Shown: positions 6,511 to 15,060 of the stretch, piece by piece
Layout of the letters: every line of letters begins with the position of its first letter
Position numbering within the stretch: the first letter of the stretch is position 1
NCBI GenBank assembly: GCA_051747385.1
Contig: JBNJGB010000045.1
Span: 1 to 43,749 of the forward strand
DNA length: 43,749 nt
Source of the DNA: JBNJGB01 sp051747385
GTDB lineage: Bacteria > Myxococcota_A > UBA9042 > PHBI01 > JACKFB01
Direction of reading: 5' to 3'
Program-made: the position numbers and the translations under genes
The notes under the pieces: generated by a model
Databases searched by the model: none
What the model saw: the letters and a program-made list of their open reading frames with translations, nothing else
Told to the model about the DNA's origin: nothing

Positions 6511-7770
6511 TCAGGTACCCGCGGAGTAGTCCGTGGCGTAGACCTTCTGCTCCTCGGTCAGCTCGTCGATGGCGACGCCGCTGGTCTCGAGCTTGATGCC
6601 CGCGATCCGCTGATCCGTCTCCGCCGGGAGCGTGTAGACCTTGTGCTCCAGCGTCTCGTGGTTGTCGGACATGGTGATGAGCGCCAGCGCCTGGTTGGCG
6701 AAGGACATGTCCATGACCTCCGAGGGGTGGCCCTCGGCGGCGGCGAGGTTCACGAGGCGGCCCTGGCCCAGGACGTAGATCCGGCGGTCGTCGGAGAGCT
6801 TGTACTCCTCGTTGTCCTTGCGGACCGTGCGGACGCCCTTGGCGAGGCCCTGGAGGTCGTCGAGGTTCAGCTCGCAGTCGTAGTGGCCCGTGTTGCAGAC
6901 CACGGCGCCGTCCTTCATGGACTCGAAGTGACGCCCGACGATGACGTCCTTCATGCCCGTGGCGGTGATGAAGATGTCACCGATCTTCGCGGCCTCGTCC
7001 ATGGGCATCACGCGGTAGCCCTCGAGGGTGGCCTTGAGCGCGGCCGTCGGCTTCACCTCGGTGACCACGACGTTGGCGCCCATGCCCTTCGCGCGCATGG
7101 CCACGCCGCGGCCGCAGTGGCCGTAGCCCGCCACCACGAAGGTCTTGCCGGCGATGAGCACGCTCGTAGCGCGCAGGATGCCGTCCAGGCTGGACTGGCC
7201 GGTGCCGTAGACGTTGTCGAAGTCCCACTTGGTCTCGGAGTCGTTGACCGCGTAGACCGGGTACCGGAGGGCGTCGTCGTCCGCCATGGCCCGCAGCCGG
7301 TGGACGCCCGTGGTGGTCTCCTCGGTGCCGCCCTTCACCTTGTCGGCGAGCTCCGGGAACTTGTTGTGCACCCGGAAGATGAGGTCGGCGCCGTCGTCGA
7401 GGGTCAGGGTGGGCTCGAACTCGAGGGTCTTGTCGATGGCCCAGTAGAACTCCTCGTTGCTCATGCCGTGCCAGGCGTAGATGCTGGTCCCCTCGGCGGC
7501 GAGGGCGGCGGCGATGTCATCCTGGGTCGACAGGGGATTGCAGCCGGACCAGCTCACCTCGGCGCCGGCTGCCCGGAGGGTCCGCACGAGGATCGCCGTC
7601 TCCTTGGTGACGTGAAGGCAGCCGGCGATGCGCTCGCCCTTCAGGGGCTGGGTCTTCTCGAACTCCTCGCGGAGCGCCGTCAGCACCGGCATCCGGCTCT
7701 CCGCCCACTCCAGCTTGAGCCGGCCCTGGTCGGCCAGGCCCAGATCCGCGACCTTGTAGTCCTCACTCAT
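6511..7770 (-). CDS. ahcY: S-adenosyl-L-homocysteine hydrolase
   Basis: A 419-residue cytoplasmic enzyme that splits S-adenosylhomocysteine to adenosine and homocysteine using NAD+, completing the methyl cycle. The substrate domain holds GCLHVTKETAILVRTL, WSGCNPLSTQDD and the active-site segment NDSETKWDFDN; the NAD fold has AGYGHCGRGVA, and TGHYDCEL follows. The length fits the shorter form found in many bacteria and archaea, without the roughly 40-residue insert of the mammalian type. The ATG at 7770 follows GAGGAGAG. It lies 16 bp behind the DsbA-like gene and may be co-transcribed with it. No SAH riboswitch fits in this 16-bp gap. Confidence 0.97.
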   Translation of the reverse strand: MSEDYKVADLGLADQGRLKLEWAESRMPVLTALREEFEKTQPLKGERIAGCLHVTKETAILVRTLRAAGAEVSWSGCNPLSTQDDIAAALAAEGTSIYAWHGMSNEEFYWAIDKTLEFEPTLTLDDGADLIFRVHNKFPELADKVKGGTEETTTGVHRLRAMADDDALRYPVYAVNDSETKWDFDNVYGTGQSSLDGILRATSVLIAGKTFVVAGYGHCGRGVAMRAKGMGANVVVTEVKPTAALKATLEGYRVMPMDEAAKIGDIFITATGMKDVIVGRHFESMKDGAVVCNTGHYDCELNLDDLQGLAKGVRTVRKDNEEYKLSDDRRIYVLGQGRLVNLAAAEGHPSEVMDMSFANQALALITMSDNHETLEHKVYTLPAETDQRIAGIKLETSGVAIDELTEEQKVYATDYSAGT

Positions 7771-7786
7771 CGTTCTCTCCTCGTCG

Positions 7787-8740
7787 TCAGTCGTTGTCGG
7801 CTCGCTCGAGGGCCTCCTCCAGCCGCTCGAGCTCGACCATGCGCCCGTCCAGGAAGAAGGTGGGCGTGCCGTCCACGCCGGCGCGATCCGCCTCCGCGAC
7901 GTCTCGCTCCACGATGGCGGCGACCGCCTCGCTCTCCAGGTCCTCCTCGAAGCGCTCCATGTCCAGACCGGCCTCCTTCGCCAGCTCGCGGACGACCTCG
8001 GGGGTCAGCCGCGCCTGGGCGTCGAACAGCAGCCGGTGAAGCTTCCAGAACCGCCCCTGCCTGTCCGCGGCCAGGGACGCCCTGGCCGCCAGCTTCGCCT
8101 GGGGGTGGTGCCCCTCCAGGGGGAGGTGCTTGACGTACAGGACCACGTCGTCGCGCCCCTCGACGATGCGCTTCACGTCGGCGGCGGCCACGCGGCACGC
8201 CGGGCACTGGAAGTCGAGGTACTCCACGAGGACGTGCTCCGCCGCCGGGTCTCCCAGGTACGGGGAGCCCTCCAGGGTGAACTCCGCCTCCACCGACGTC
8301 CGGGCCATCTCCTGGAGCAGGGCGCGGACGATCTGCCGCTTGGACAGGCCCTTCTGCACCAGGCCCACCGTGTAGTCGCCCATCTCCCACGCGCGGCCGC
8401 ACGTGTCGTCGGCCTCCAGGCTCTCCAGGAAGCTCCGCGGCTCGCCGCAGGGATCGAACTGCTGCTCCAGGACCGCGGCGAGGATGTCCCGCTCCGCCTC
8501 GTCCAGGTCCTTCGTGTCCAGGCCCCCGGGGAGGCTGGGGCCCTTCGGCTCCCCGGGCTTCGCCTCCGAGGGCTCCCCTGCCGTCACCTTCCGCGGCTCG
8601 GCCTCCGGCCGCGGCGCCTCGGCGTCCCGCGTGTTTTGACACACGCACTGGGTGAACGTAGACACCAGCAGCACCGCGAGGCCGAGGCTCGTCCGGCCCC
8701 GTGGCCCGCCCCTGCGTCCGTGCGGGTACGCTGCGCTCAT
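7787..8740 (-). CDS. DsbA/DsbG-like thioredoxin-fold exported protein
   Basis: A 317-residue protein from ATG 8740. A positively charged N-terminus and the hydrophobic stretch LGLAVLLVSTFT look like a signal peptide; Cys32 and Cys34 follow but the lipobox is poor, so lipidation is uncertain. A Pro/Glu-rich linker and a helical region with two further Cys (FDPCGEP, DTCGRAW) precede the C-terminal thioredoxin-like domain with active site CPAC (residues 179-182, DFQCPACRV) and the cis-Pro loop GTPTFFLDG. It probably catalyses disulfide formation or isomerisation in the periplasm. That fits a genome whose nearby secreted proteins are very Cys-rich, though the link is inference. It is divergent from folK. 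Confidence 0.85.
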   Translation of the reverse strand: MSAAYPHGRRGGPRGRTSLGLAVLLVSTFTQCVCQNTRDAEAPRPEAEPRKVTAGEPSEAKPGEPKGPSLPGGLDTKDLDEAERDILAAVLEQQFDPCGEPRSFLESLEADDTCGRAWEMGDYTVGLVQKGLSKRQIVRALLQEMARTSVEAEFTLEGSPYLGDPAAEHVLVEYLDFQCPACRVAAADVKRIVEGRDDVVLYVKHLPLEGHHPQAKLAARASLAADRQGRFWKLHRLLFDAQARLTPEVVRELAKEAGLDMERFEEDLESEAVAAIVERDVAEADRAGVDGTPTFFLDGRMVELERLEEALERADND

Positions 8741-8795
8741 GGTGCTCACCCCCGTGTGCTCGAAGAGGACGCCTCCTAACACAGCTGGGGAGCCG

Positions 8796-9263
8796 ATGCC
8801 ACCCACACCCCGAGCCTGGATCGCGCTCGGCGCCAACCTGGGCGATCGGGAGCGGGCCCTCCGCCGCGCGCTCCGATGGCTCGGAGCCACGCCGGGCGTG
8901 GACCTGGAGGCCGCCTCGTCCTTCCGCCTCACCGCGCCCGTCGGACCGCCCCAGCCGCCCTACCTGAACGCCGTGGCGCGCATCCGGACGCCCCTCGCGC
9001 CGCGTGCGCTGCTGACGGTCCTCCAGCACCTGGAGCGAGCCGCCGGACGGCGCCGGGGCCTCCGCTGGGGGCCGCGGACCCTGGACCTGGACCTCCTGCT
9101 CGTCGACGGCGTCCGCCTCGATCACCCCGACCTGATCCTGCCGCATCCTCGCATGGCCGAGCGTCGCTTCGTCCTGGCCCCGCTCTGCGAGCTGGACCCG
9201 CATCTCGTTCATCCGGTGCTTGACCGGCGGATGCGAGACCTCCTACAAGCGCTGCCTGAATGA
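8796..9263 (+). CDS. folK: 2-amino-4-hydroxy-6-hydroxymethyldihydropteridine pyrophosphokinase (HPPK)
   Basis: A 155-residue HPPK that transfers pyrophosphate from ATP to 6-hydroxymethyl-dihydropterin in folate synthesis. Signature segments are ALGANLGDRERAL at the N-terminus, SSFRLTAPVG with PYLNAV, RWGPRTLDLDLLLVDG (catalytic Asp pair), and LPHPRMAERRFVLAPL. The start at ATG 8796, after GGGGAGCCG, gives the usual family length; an upstream in-frame ATG at 8739 would overlap the divergent gene. The stop overlaps the following lipoprotein start by 4 bp (ATGA). Confidence 0.96.
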   Translation: MPPTPRAWIALGANLGDRERALRRALRWLGATPGVDLEAASSFRLTAPVGPPQPPYLNAVARIRTPLAPRALLTVLQHLERAAGRRRGLRWGPRTLDLDLLLVDGVRLDHPDLILPHPRMAERRFVLAPLCELDPHLVHPVLDRRMRDLLQALPE

Positions 9264-10270
9264 ACGTCCCGTCCCCCGTGCTCCACGCGCTGCTCGCGGC
9301 CATGCTCCTGGTCGTGTCCGGCTGCGAGTCGCAGGCGCCCGTCCCCTCGCCCGAGCGCGACCTGCGCACCCGGCCGGCGGACGGCGAGGCGCCCACCATC
9401 CCCATGACCGTGGAGCGCCTGGAGAGCCAGGCGGACTTCGACGCGCTGGAGGAGCGGTACCTGGCGCGCACCGGGGCGGATCGCCTGGCGTCGGTGCTCG
9501 AGGTCCTCGCCGCGGACGCCGATCCCACCGCCCGCGAGCGGGACGCCCTGTTGCTCCAGCGCCTGGCCCTGCTCCACCTCCGCAGCGGCGAGGGGAGCGG
9601 TCGGCTCACGGAGGCCTTCGAGGTGGCGGACCGCCTCCGCGAGGAGGCCCCCGACCAGGCCCACACGCTCTATCTCCTCGGCCACATCGCCGACCTCATC
9701 CTCCCGCAGGACGGGAGCGGGGCCTACGACCTGGGGCCGACGCACCTGGACGTGGCCGAGCGCTGCCGCGAGCACTGGAGCCGCCTGCTGGAGGTCGCGC
9801 CGGAGTACACGGGGCCGCTCGGACGGAGCGCCGAGGACGTCCGCGCCGACCTGGAGCACCTGCGCGCGGCCCTGTCGACAGTGGACGAGGAGGAGGCCCC
9901 CGACACCCCGCCGGCCCCCGGTCGCGAGGCGCCGCGCTCCGTGTCCGAGGCGCGCCGCGTCCTGCACGGCCTGGAGACCGGGAGCCGTGGGCAGCGCCTG
10001 ACCCTCTGCCGGGACTGGCTGGAGTCCGTCGGCGAGGCGGAGCCCAAGACCCACGCCGGCCGCTGGGTCCTGCTCCGCTGCGGCGTGGAGCTGAACCTGA
10101 CCTCGCTGCACGACCGGGCGGCGCGGGCGCTGGCCGACCTGGTGCGAGCGGGGGCCCTGGACGATCCGTGCCACTGGATGGAGCCCCTGGGGCCCGCCGA
10201 TCACGAGCGCCTCCTGCCCGTGCGCGAGGCGATGGAGGCGCGCGACCTGCCTCCCTGTCCGGCGCCGTGA
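9260..10270 (+). CDS. Lipoprotein with TPR-like helical repeats
   Basis: A 336-residue protein with a clear lipoprotein signal: hydrophobic core LLAAMLLVVSGC with Cys21 as the lipidated residue. A Pro-rich linker follows, then an Ala/Leu/Glu-rich helical body with TPR-like spacing (for example LLLQRLALLHLRSGEG, HTLYLLGHIADLI). No catalytic motif is seen. It overlaps folK by 4 bp and the YbhN-like gene by 4 bp (GTGA), so the three are translationally coupled. I do not recognise a specific family; the role is unknown. Confidence 0.75.
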   Translation: MNVPSPVLHALLAAMLLVVSGCESQAPVPSPERDLRTRPADGEAPTIPMTVERLESQADFDALEERYLARTGADRLASVLEVLAADADPTARERDALLLQRLALLHLRSGEGSGRLTEAFEVADRLREEAPDQAHTLYLLGHIADLILPQDGSGAYDLGPTHLDVAERCREHWSRLLEVAPEYTGPLGRSAEDVRADLEHLRAALSTVDEEEAPDTPPAPGREAPRSVSEARRVLHGLETGSRGQRLTLCRDWLESVGEAEPKTHAGRWVLLRCGVELNLTSLHDRAARALADLVRAGALDDPCHWMEPLGPADHERLLPVREAMEARDLPPCPAP

Positions 10271-11235
10271 GGGGGCTGGGACGCAGGCTGCTCGCCGGCC
10301 TGCTGCTGGGGCTGGCCGTGGCGATCGGCCTGATGATCTACAGCGACGCCCGGGCCCTGGCGCGCACGCTGACGACCTTCGATCCGGGCGTGCTCCCGGC
10401 GGTGCTCGGCCTCTCGCTGATCGGCTACGGCCTGCGCGTCCTCAAGTGGGAGGTCTACCTGGAGCGCCTGGACATCCGGATGCCGCGGACGGAGAGCACC
10501 CTGGCGTTCGTGGCCGGCCTGGTGATGGCCATCAGCCCCGGCAAGGTGGGCGAGGTGCTCAAGAGCTTCCTGCTCCGGCGCTCGAGGGGCATCCCGGTGT
10601 CCCGGACGGCCCCCGTGGTCCTCGCCGAGCGCCTGACGGACCTCATCGCGCTGCTGGTCCTCGCGGCGTGGGGCGTGGCGACGCTCGGTCACGGCGTTCC
10701 GGTCATCGTGGCGGGCGCCGCGACCGTGGCCCTGCTCATCGTCCTGGTCGCGTGGCCGCCGGCCGGGTCGCTGGTCGTGGCCGTCGTGCGGCGCCTGCCG
10801 TGGGTCGGGCGCGTGGCGCCGCGCCTGGAGGAGGCGCGCCTCACCACCCAGCAGCTCATCGGGCCGCGGGTGCTGCTCGCCACCACGGCCCTGTCCATCA
10901 TGGCGTGGGGCTGCGAGGCCCTGGGCACCTGGCTCGTCATCGACGCGTTCCCCGGCGTGGACAACGATCTGGGCAAGGCGACCTTCGTCTTCGCCTTCGC
11001 CACGGTCGCCGGCGCCCTGTCCATGCTGCCCGGGGGCCTGGTGGCGACCGAGGGCTCCATGATCGCCCTGCTCGCGGGCGTCTTCCACATGGTCCCGAAC
11101 GAGCAGGTGGCCACCGCGGTCACCCTGCTCGTCCGGTTCGCCACCCTCTGGTTCGGCGTGGCCCTCGGCGCCGTGGCTCTGGTCGTCTACCAGCGGCGCT
11201 ATCTGCACGGGGAGTCGCTCGAGAGCCCGGACTGA
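10267..11235 (+). CDS. YbhN/UPF0104-type membrane protein (lysylphosphatidylglycerol synthase TM-like)
   Basis: A 322-residue integral membrane protein starting at GTG 10267, whose first bases overlap the previous stop. About eight hydrophobic segments fit the family PF03706: LAGLLLGLAVAIGLMIY first, then KWEVYLERL, SPGKVGEVLKSFLL, VVLAERLTDLIALLVLA, and MLPGGLVATEGSMIALL. The SPGKxGE and AERxxDL segments are typical of the family. Related membrane domains flip aminoacylated lipids or other isoprenoid- or phospholipid-linked substrates; the substrate here is unknown. It is the last gene of the folK operon. Confidence 0.85.
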   Translation: MRGLGRRLLAGLLLGLAVAIGLMIYSDARALARTLTTFDPGVLPAVLGLSLIGYGLRVLKWEVYLERLDIRMPRTESTLAFVAGLVMAISPGKVGEVLKSFLLRRSRGIPVSRTAPVVLAERLTDLIALLVLAAWGVATLGHGVPVIVAGAATVALLIVLVAWPPAGSLVVAVVRRLPWVGRVAPRLEEARLTTQQLIGPRVLLATTALSIMAWGCEALGTWLVIDAFPGVDNDLGKATFVFAFATVAGALSMLPGGLVATEGSMIALLAGVFHMVPNEQVATAVTLLVRFATLWFGVALGAVALVVYQRRYLHGESLESPD

Positions 11236-11599
11236 GACCCCGCAGGTGGGGATGCCGCCGGCCCGGAGGGGAGGAGGCCGCCCGGCGGCTCGTCCCACCC
11301 GCCGCACGCAGCCCGGCCGCGGGTGGACCCGCCCCCACCCACCCTCCATGCCGACTTCGGGGCCATTCGTTGCGCAGATTCGCGCAGGCCCGCCTGCGGA
11401 GGAGGTCCGGGGCGCGAGGCCCGTCGTCCGCGCCGGGGTTCGACCACGGCCGCGCCTGTCGATCCGGCACGAGTACCCTCGAGGCCCCGGCACGTGGACG
11501 TGTGGCATCTTCCCGCCCCGCGCCGCGGTGGCGCCCGAAACGCAAGAGGGGACGCCGCCTCGCCGGCGACGCCCCCGGGACCCTGTTCTGGTCCGTCGA
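11236..11599. other. 364-bp intergenic region between convergent genes
   Basis: GC-rich spacer between the ends of two converging genes. A small hairpin (CCCC/GGGG around GCAGGT) lies directly after the YbhN-like stop and could help end transcription, but there is no U-tract. I see no credible gene, tRNA or repeat array in the rest. Confidence 0.5.
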
Positions 11600-12418
11600 T
11601 CAGTACGCCACGCAGTAGCCGTAGGCGTCGCACCAGCTCCCGACCGGGCAGTCGTAGTCGCTGTAGCAGGTGGCCACGTCGGCGCAGACGCCGTCCTCCA
11701 TGCAGACCTGGTCCGGGGCGCAGTGGGCGTCCGAGGTGCACTCCACCTCGGAATAGCAGGCGCCGTCGGATCCGCAGTACGTGCCCCAGGGGCAGTCCGC
11801 GTCGTCCCAGCACCCCTGGGCCTCCTCGCAGAGGCCGTCGGCGGAGCAGTACTCGTCGGTGGCGCAGTCCCAGTCGCTGTCGCACAGATCGCCGCTCCAG
11901 CACGCCCCGTCCACGGCGCAGTAGGTCCCGGCCGGGCACTGCGAGTGGTCGCTGCACGAGGGCTGGCCCTCGCAGAGGCCGTCGGCGGAGCAGTACTCGT
12001 CGGTGGCGCAGTCCCAGTCGCTGTCGCACAGATCGCCGCTCCAGCACGCCCCGTCCACGGCGCAGTAGGTCCCGGCCGGGCACTGTGCGTGCGTCGTGCA
12101 CCCGGGGAGTTCGTGGCAGGAGTTGTCGGAGCCGCAGTACTCGTCCTCGTAGCAGTGGGCGTCGTCGGTGCACTCCACCTCCTGGTAGCACGCGCCGCCG
12201 CCGCCGCACTCGTAGCCGGGGGCGCAGTCGAGGTCGCTCCGGCACCCGGTCTCGTGGCACCAGCCGTCCGCCCCGCAATACGAGCCGGACGGGCAGTCGT
12301 AGTCGTCGTAGCAGCCGTGCTCGGAGACGGTCACGTCGCAGCCGCCGGCGAGGGCGGCGAAGGCCAGGATGGCCATGGGGGCCGCGGCGAGCATCCATCG
12401 GGGCGTCCGGTCCTGCAT
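11600..12418 (-). CDS. Secreted lipoprotein with tandem Cys-rich (Dickkopf-like) repeats
   Basis: A 272-residue protein from ATG 12418. The signal peptide ends in the lipobox LAGGC. The mature part is almost entirely repeats of about 24-25 residues with the pattern C-x4-D-C-x(5-7)-Y-C-x(4)-G-x-C, for example CYDDYDCPSGSYCGADGWC and CDSDWDCATDEYCSADGLC. Such modules are common in myxobacterial surface proteins and are expected to be disulfide-bonded. Two adjacent 48-residue blocks are identical at both protein and DNA level (see 11824-12085). It has no enzyme domain. It is divergent from the 12623 gene. Function unknown; adhesion, binding or structural roles are possible. Confidence 0.85.
   Translation of the reverse strand: MQDRTPRWMLAAAPMAILAFAALAGGCDVTVSEHGCYDDYDCPSGSYCGADGWCHETGCRSDLDCAPGYECGGGGACYQEVECTDDAHCYEDEYCGSDNSCHELPGCTTHAQCPAGTYCAVDGACWSGDLCDSDWDCATDEYCSADGLCEGQPSCSDHSQCPAGTYCAVDGACWSGDLCDSDWDCATDEYCSADGLCEEAQGCWDDADCPWGTYCGSDGACYSEVECTSDAHCAPDQVCMEDGVCADVATCYSDYDCPVGSWCDAYGYCVAY
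11824..12085. repeat. 118-bp exact direct repeat inside Cys-rich gene (144-bp period)
   Basis: Positions 11824-11941 and 11968-12085 are identical over 118 bases, offset by 144 bp (48 codons). Identity extends through synonymous positions, which indicates recent tandem duplication or gene conversion of a two-module block and predicts copy-number variation. Confidence 0.92.
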
Positions 12419-12622
12419 CGTCCTCTCCCTTTCCAACCGTGGGTTCCGGCCTCGTGGTGATCCGACGCGCGACGGCGGTCGATCTTCAAAAGGCCCGGGA
12501 ATGAGATCGCGCGGCTCGCAAACCGGGCGGAATTGTTGTAGTTGGCGGCGAGGCGACGGCCGGCGCCGGATCGGGCGCCCGGTGTTCTGGTATGGTCCGG
12601 CGGCGGGTTCCGGGGAGGGCGT

Positions 12623-13255
12623 GTGAGCAAGATGACGAAGGGCTCCGCAGCGATGCTCCTCGCCACGCTCTGCCTCTCGGGGGTCGGCTGCCGCGGCGGT
12701 GACGGCCCCGCGGAGGTCGTCCGAGGACTGCACGAGGACGTCCGGGCGGGGGAATTCGACGCGGTCCACGCGCGGTTCAACTACGCGTGGCGCCTCGAGG
12801 AGGTCCTGGGCGACATCTGGCGGGAGGCGCCGGTCGAGGAGCAGGAGCGGATGTTGGCCACGAGCCGCGAGATGTTCGAGGACACGACCCGACGGTACTG
12901 GGACGAGGAGGTGGGCGACCGCCCGTTCGCGCTCGAGCGCGAGGAGGGCGAGGACGGCGCGATCCACGTGACGGCGAGGGTCGCGGGGCCCGAGGAGGGC
13001 CGCCCGGACTTCGCCTGGGCCTATCGCCTCCACCGGCGCGGAGACCGCTGGCGCGTGACCCGCCGCGAGGTGGTCGTGGACGGCGTCCGGGGCGACACGA
13101 CGCGCTTCTGGAAGACCGTGGTCGCGGCCCTGTCACGGGACCTGGGCCGCCCGCCGACCCTCCGGGAGGTGCGGGCCAACCTGCCGTCCTGGGAGGGACG
13201 CATCCGAGCGCGGGTCTATCAGGTGCCGGAGGACCTCGGGGAGGGGCGCGAATGA
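12623..13255 (+). CDS. Lipoprotein, weakly MlaC-like
   Basis: A 210-residue protein from GTG 12623, chosen because GGGGAGGG lies just upstream; the in-frame ATG at 12632 is an alternative. The lipoprotein signal has the lipobox LSGVGC. The body starts with AEVVRGLHEDVRAGEFDAVH and contains WREAPVEEQERMLATSREMF, a pattern that loosely recalls MlaC/Ttg2D periplasmic phospholipid carriers, but I cannot confirm this and the length is only roughly right. It is first in a three-gene operon with 4-bp and 4-bp overlaps to the next genes. Confidence 0.65.
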   Translation: MSKMTKGSAAMLLATLCLSGVGCRGGDGPAEVVRGLHEDVRAGEFDAVHARFNYAWRLEEVLGDIWREAPVEEQERMLATSREMFEDTTRRYWDEEVGDRPFALEREEGEDGAIHVTARVAGPEEGRPDFAWAYRLHRRGDRWRVTRREVVVDGVRGDTTRFWKTVVAALSRDLGRPPTLREVRANLPSWEGRIRARVYQVPEDLGEGRE

Positions 13256-14367
13256 CCGCGTCCTCCGAGGAGGGCACGTCCGAGGAGCTCCTGGGGCTGG
13301 GGGCGTCACCCCTGGCCATGCTCATCCGGGACGAGCACACCCACGACCTGCTGGAGCGCCTCGGGGCCCACCTGGCGGCCCTGCGCCGGGCGTCCCGCGA
13401 CGGCGAGCCACGCCCGGAGCTCGTGCTGAGCCGGACGCACATCGCGTACGTGCGGCAGCACTGGGAGTCGTCCGTCCTCCAGGGCGAGCGCCGCCTGTAC
13501 GGGCTCGCGACCCTGCTGGCCTGGAACCTGCTGCGCACACGGAGCCTGCAGCTCGTGGCGCGCATCATCGCCAGCCCCCGGGACGAGCGGGAGCCCCAGC
13601 GCATCACCATCGAGGAGATCCTCTCCCGGGAGGACCTGGAGCGGCACTCGGACTACTCCCTGGCCGACCGCCTGGCCGCCCGCTATCGCTATCGGAGCAC
13701 CCCGGCCGGCGACTTCGGGCGCCTGTATCCCCGCGCCAGCTTCCTGGAGTTCCGGCCCCTGGAGACGGTCGACGTCGCCCCGGCGACGCGCGTCCTGACC
13801 CGCGTGAAGATCGAGGATCAGATCTGGAACAAGGTCTGCGACGCCTTCTTCGACATCGACCGCTATGTCCGGCGGGACAAGATCCTCAACCAGCAGTCGA
13901 AGTACATCAAGGACGTCTTCGGCATCAAGGTGCTCACTCCCCACCGGGACGACAGCTACCGGGTCGCCGACGCCATCCGCGACGCCCAGTTCGATCCGGC
14001 CGACCTGGAGCCGTTCGAGTTCACGGCCGAGCCCCGCCTTCACCTCATCGAGCGGAAGGACTACCTGGTCCTGCCGGAGGAGCAGAAGAAGGCCACGGGC
14101 TGGGAGGCGCTCAAGGACGTCTATCGCTGGAGCGACCGGGTCTTCGAGATCCAGATCCAGACGGAGGCGAACTACTTCCTGGAGGCCTGGGACCTGTCCA
14201 AGACCTCCCATCGGACGTTCGAGATGCAGCGCGAGGTCCTGCGCGAGGTGCTGGACCAGCGCGTGCCCCACTATCGGGAGTTCCGACAGCTGCTGAAGGC
14301 CCTGTTCCGCGGCGGGCGCCCCGGCGAGCCCGCCGTCCTGCCGCCCTGGGTGAGGCTCGAACCGTGA
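13252..14367 (+). CDS. Remote RelA/SpoT nucleotidyltransferase-like protein
   Basis: A 371-residue, apparently soluble protein. Residues about 180-300 look like a distant RelA/SpoT synthetase fold: RVKIEDQIWNKVCDAFFDID, a Lys/Arg-rich helix, SKYIKDVFGIKVLTPHRDDS (compare the D-x-x-G-x-R strand of RelA/SpoT), then VFEIQIQTEANYFLEAWDLS (compare the E-I-Q-I-R-T strand). The N-terminal 170 residues match nothing I know. If the fold is right, the expected activity is pyrophosphate transfer to a nucleotide or related chemistry, but key residues diverge. It overlaps the upstream lipoprotein by 4 bp and the next gene by 4 bp. Confidence 0.6.
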   Translation: MTASSEEGTSEELLGLGASPLAMLIRDEHTHDLLERLGAHLAALRRASRDGEPRPELVLSRTHIAYVRQHWESSVLQGERRLYGLATLLAWNLLRTRSLQLVARIIASPRDEREPQRITIEEILSREDLERHSDYSLADRLAARYRYRSTPAGDFGRLYPRASFLEFRPLETVDVAPATRVLTRVKIEDQIWNKVCDAFFDIDRYVRRDKILNQQSKYIKDVFGIKVLTPHRDDSYRVADAIRDAQFDPADLEPFEFTAEPRLHLIERKDYLVLPEEQKKATGWEALKDVYRWSDRVFEIQIQTEANYFLEAWDLSKTSHRTFEMQREVLREVLDQRVPHYREFRQLLKALFRGGRPGEPAVLPPWVRLEP

Positions 14368-14843
14368 ACGTGCGCCTCGCGTCCCTGCTGTTCATCGCGG
14401 CGGCCGCCGTGGCCGTGGCCTGGTGGGCCACCCGCGCCGACGAGGAGGTCGAGCGGGTCGAGGCCTCCCTGGGGGCGATGGTGGCGGCCGTGGAGGACCG
14501 TGACCGGGAGGCCCTCGCCGCCTGGGTCGCGCCCGACTACACCGATCGCCTGGGTCACGACGCCCACGCGGCGGTCGAGCGCGTCATGCACGAGGTGGAG
14601 CACATCCCGGACCTCCGCATCGAGCTTCACGCCCTGGACGTCGACGTGGAGGAGGAGACGGGCCACGCCACGGCCACCTTCCGCCCGGTGTTCCACGGGG
14701 AGGTCGACGAGGCCCTGAAGCGCCGCCCCAAGTACGACTTCGAGCGGGGCAGGCGCCTGCGCCTTCGGCTGCGGAGGCACGGCCAGCGCTATCTCGTCGT
14801 CCGGGCGGACACCACGTTCAGCTTCGGCGAGGCCCTGAGGTAG
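14364..14843 (+). CDS. Membrane-anchored small protein, NTF2-like
   Basis: A 159-residue protein from GTG 14364, overlapping the previous stop by 4 bp. The N-terminal segment LLFIAAAAVAVAWWATRA is a membrane anchor or uncleaved signal. The rest begins VEASLGAMVAAVEDRDREAL and ends with alternating strands (ATATFRPVFHGEVDEAL; LVVRADTTFSFGEAL), a layout seen in NTF2-like/DUF4440 domains. No catalytic residues can be assigned. It is last in the operon with the RelA/SpoT-like gene. Confidence 0.65.
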   Translation: MNVRLASLLFIAAAAVAVAWWATRADEEVERVEASLGAMVAAVEDRDREALAAWVAPDYTDRLGHDAHAAVERVMHEVEHIPDLRIELHALDVDVEEETGHATATFRPVFHGEVDEALKRRPKYDFERGRRLRLRLRRHGQRYLVVRADTTFSFGEALR

Positions 14844-14884
14844 CACGACCGCCGTCCGCGGCTCACGGACATCTCCCCACTCCG

Positions 14885-15042
14885 AAAGGGCTCGCGCCAA
14901 GGCGCCAGGCCGCCAAGGCGCGAAGCACACGGACGGCCTGCGGGCGGCTCTCTTCGCATGTGGTGCCCGGGCGTCGGCCGAGCGCCACGGCGTGGGTTCG
15001 GCCCCGCTTCCCTTTGCGTCTTCGCGGCTTTGCGCGAGATTC
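14885..15042. repeat. Inverted pair of intergenic GCAAAGxCGC-type repeats
   Basis: Between convergent genes, 14885-14925 is rich in the motif CGCCAAGGCGC, and 15009-15042 carries the reverse-complement type of motif (CTTTGCGTCTTCGCGGCTTT). Sequences of this type are scattered in intergenic regions of many bacteria. Together they could fold into a long imperfect stem after both convergent stops and may act as a bidirectional transcription end. The arms are related but not identical. Confidence 0.65.
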
Positions 15043-15060
15043 CGAGGACCGGGGGGCGGG

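Noticed and set aside
7771..7786. SAH riboswitch before ahcY
   Set aside because: Only 16 bp separate ahcY from the upstream gene, with no room for the element.
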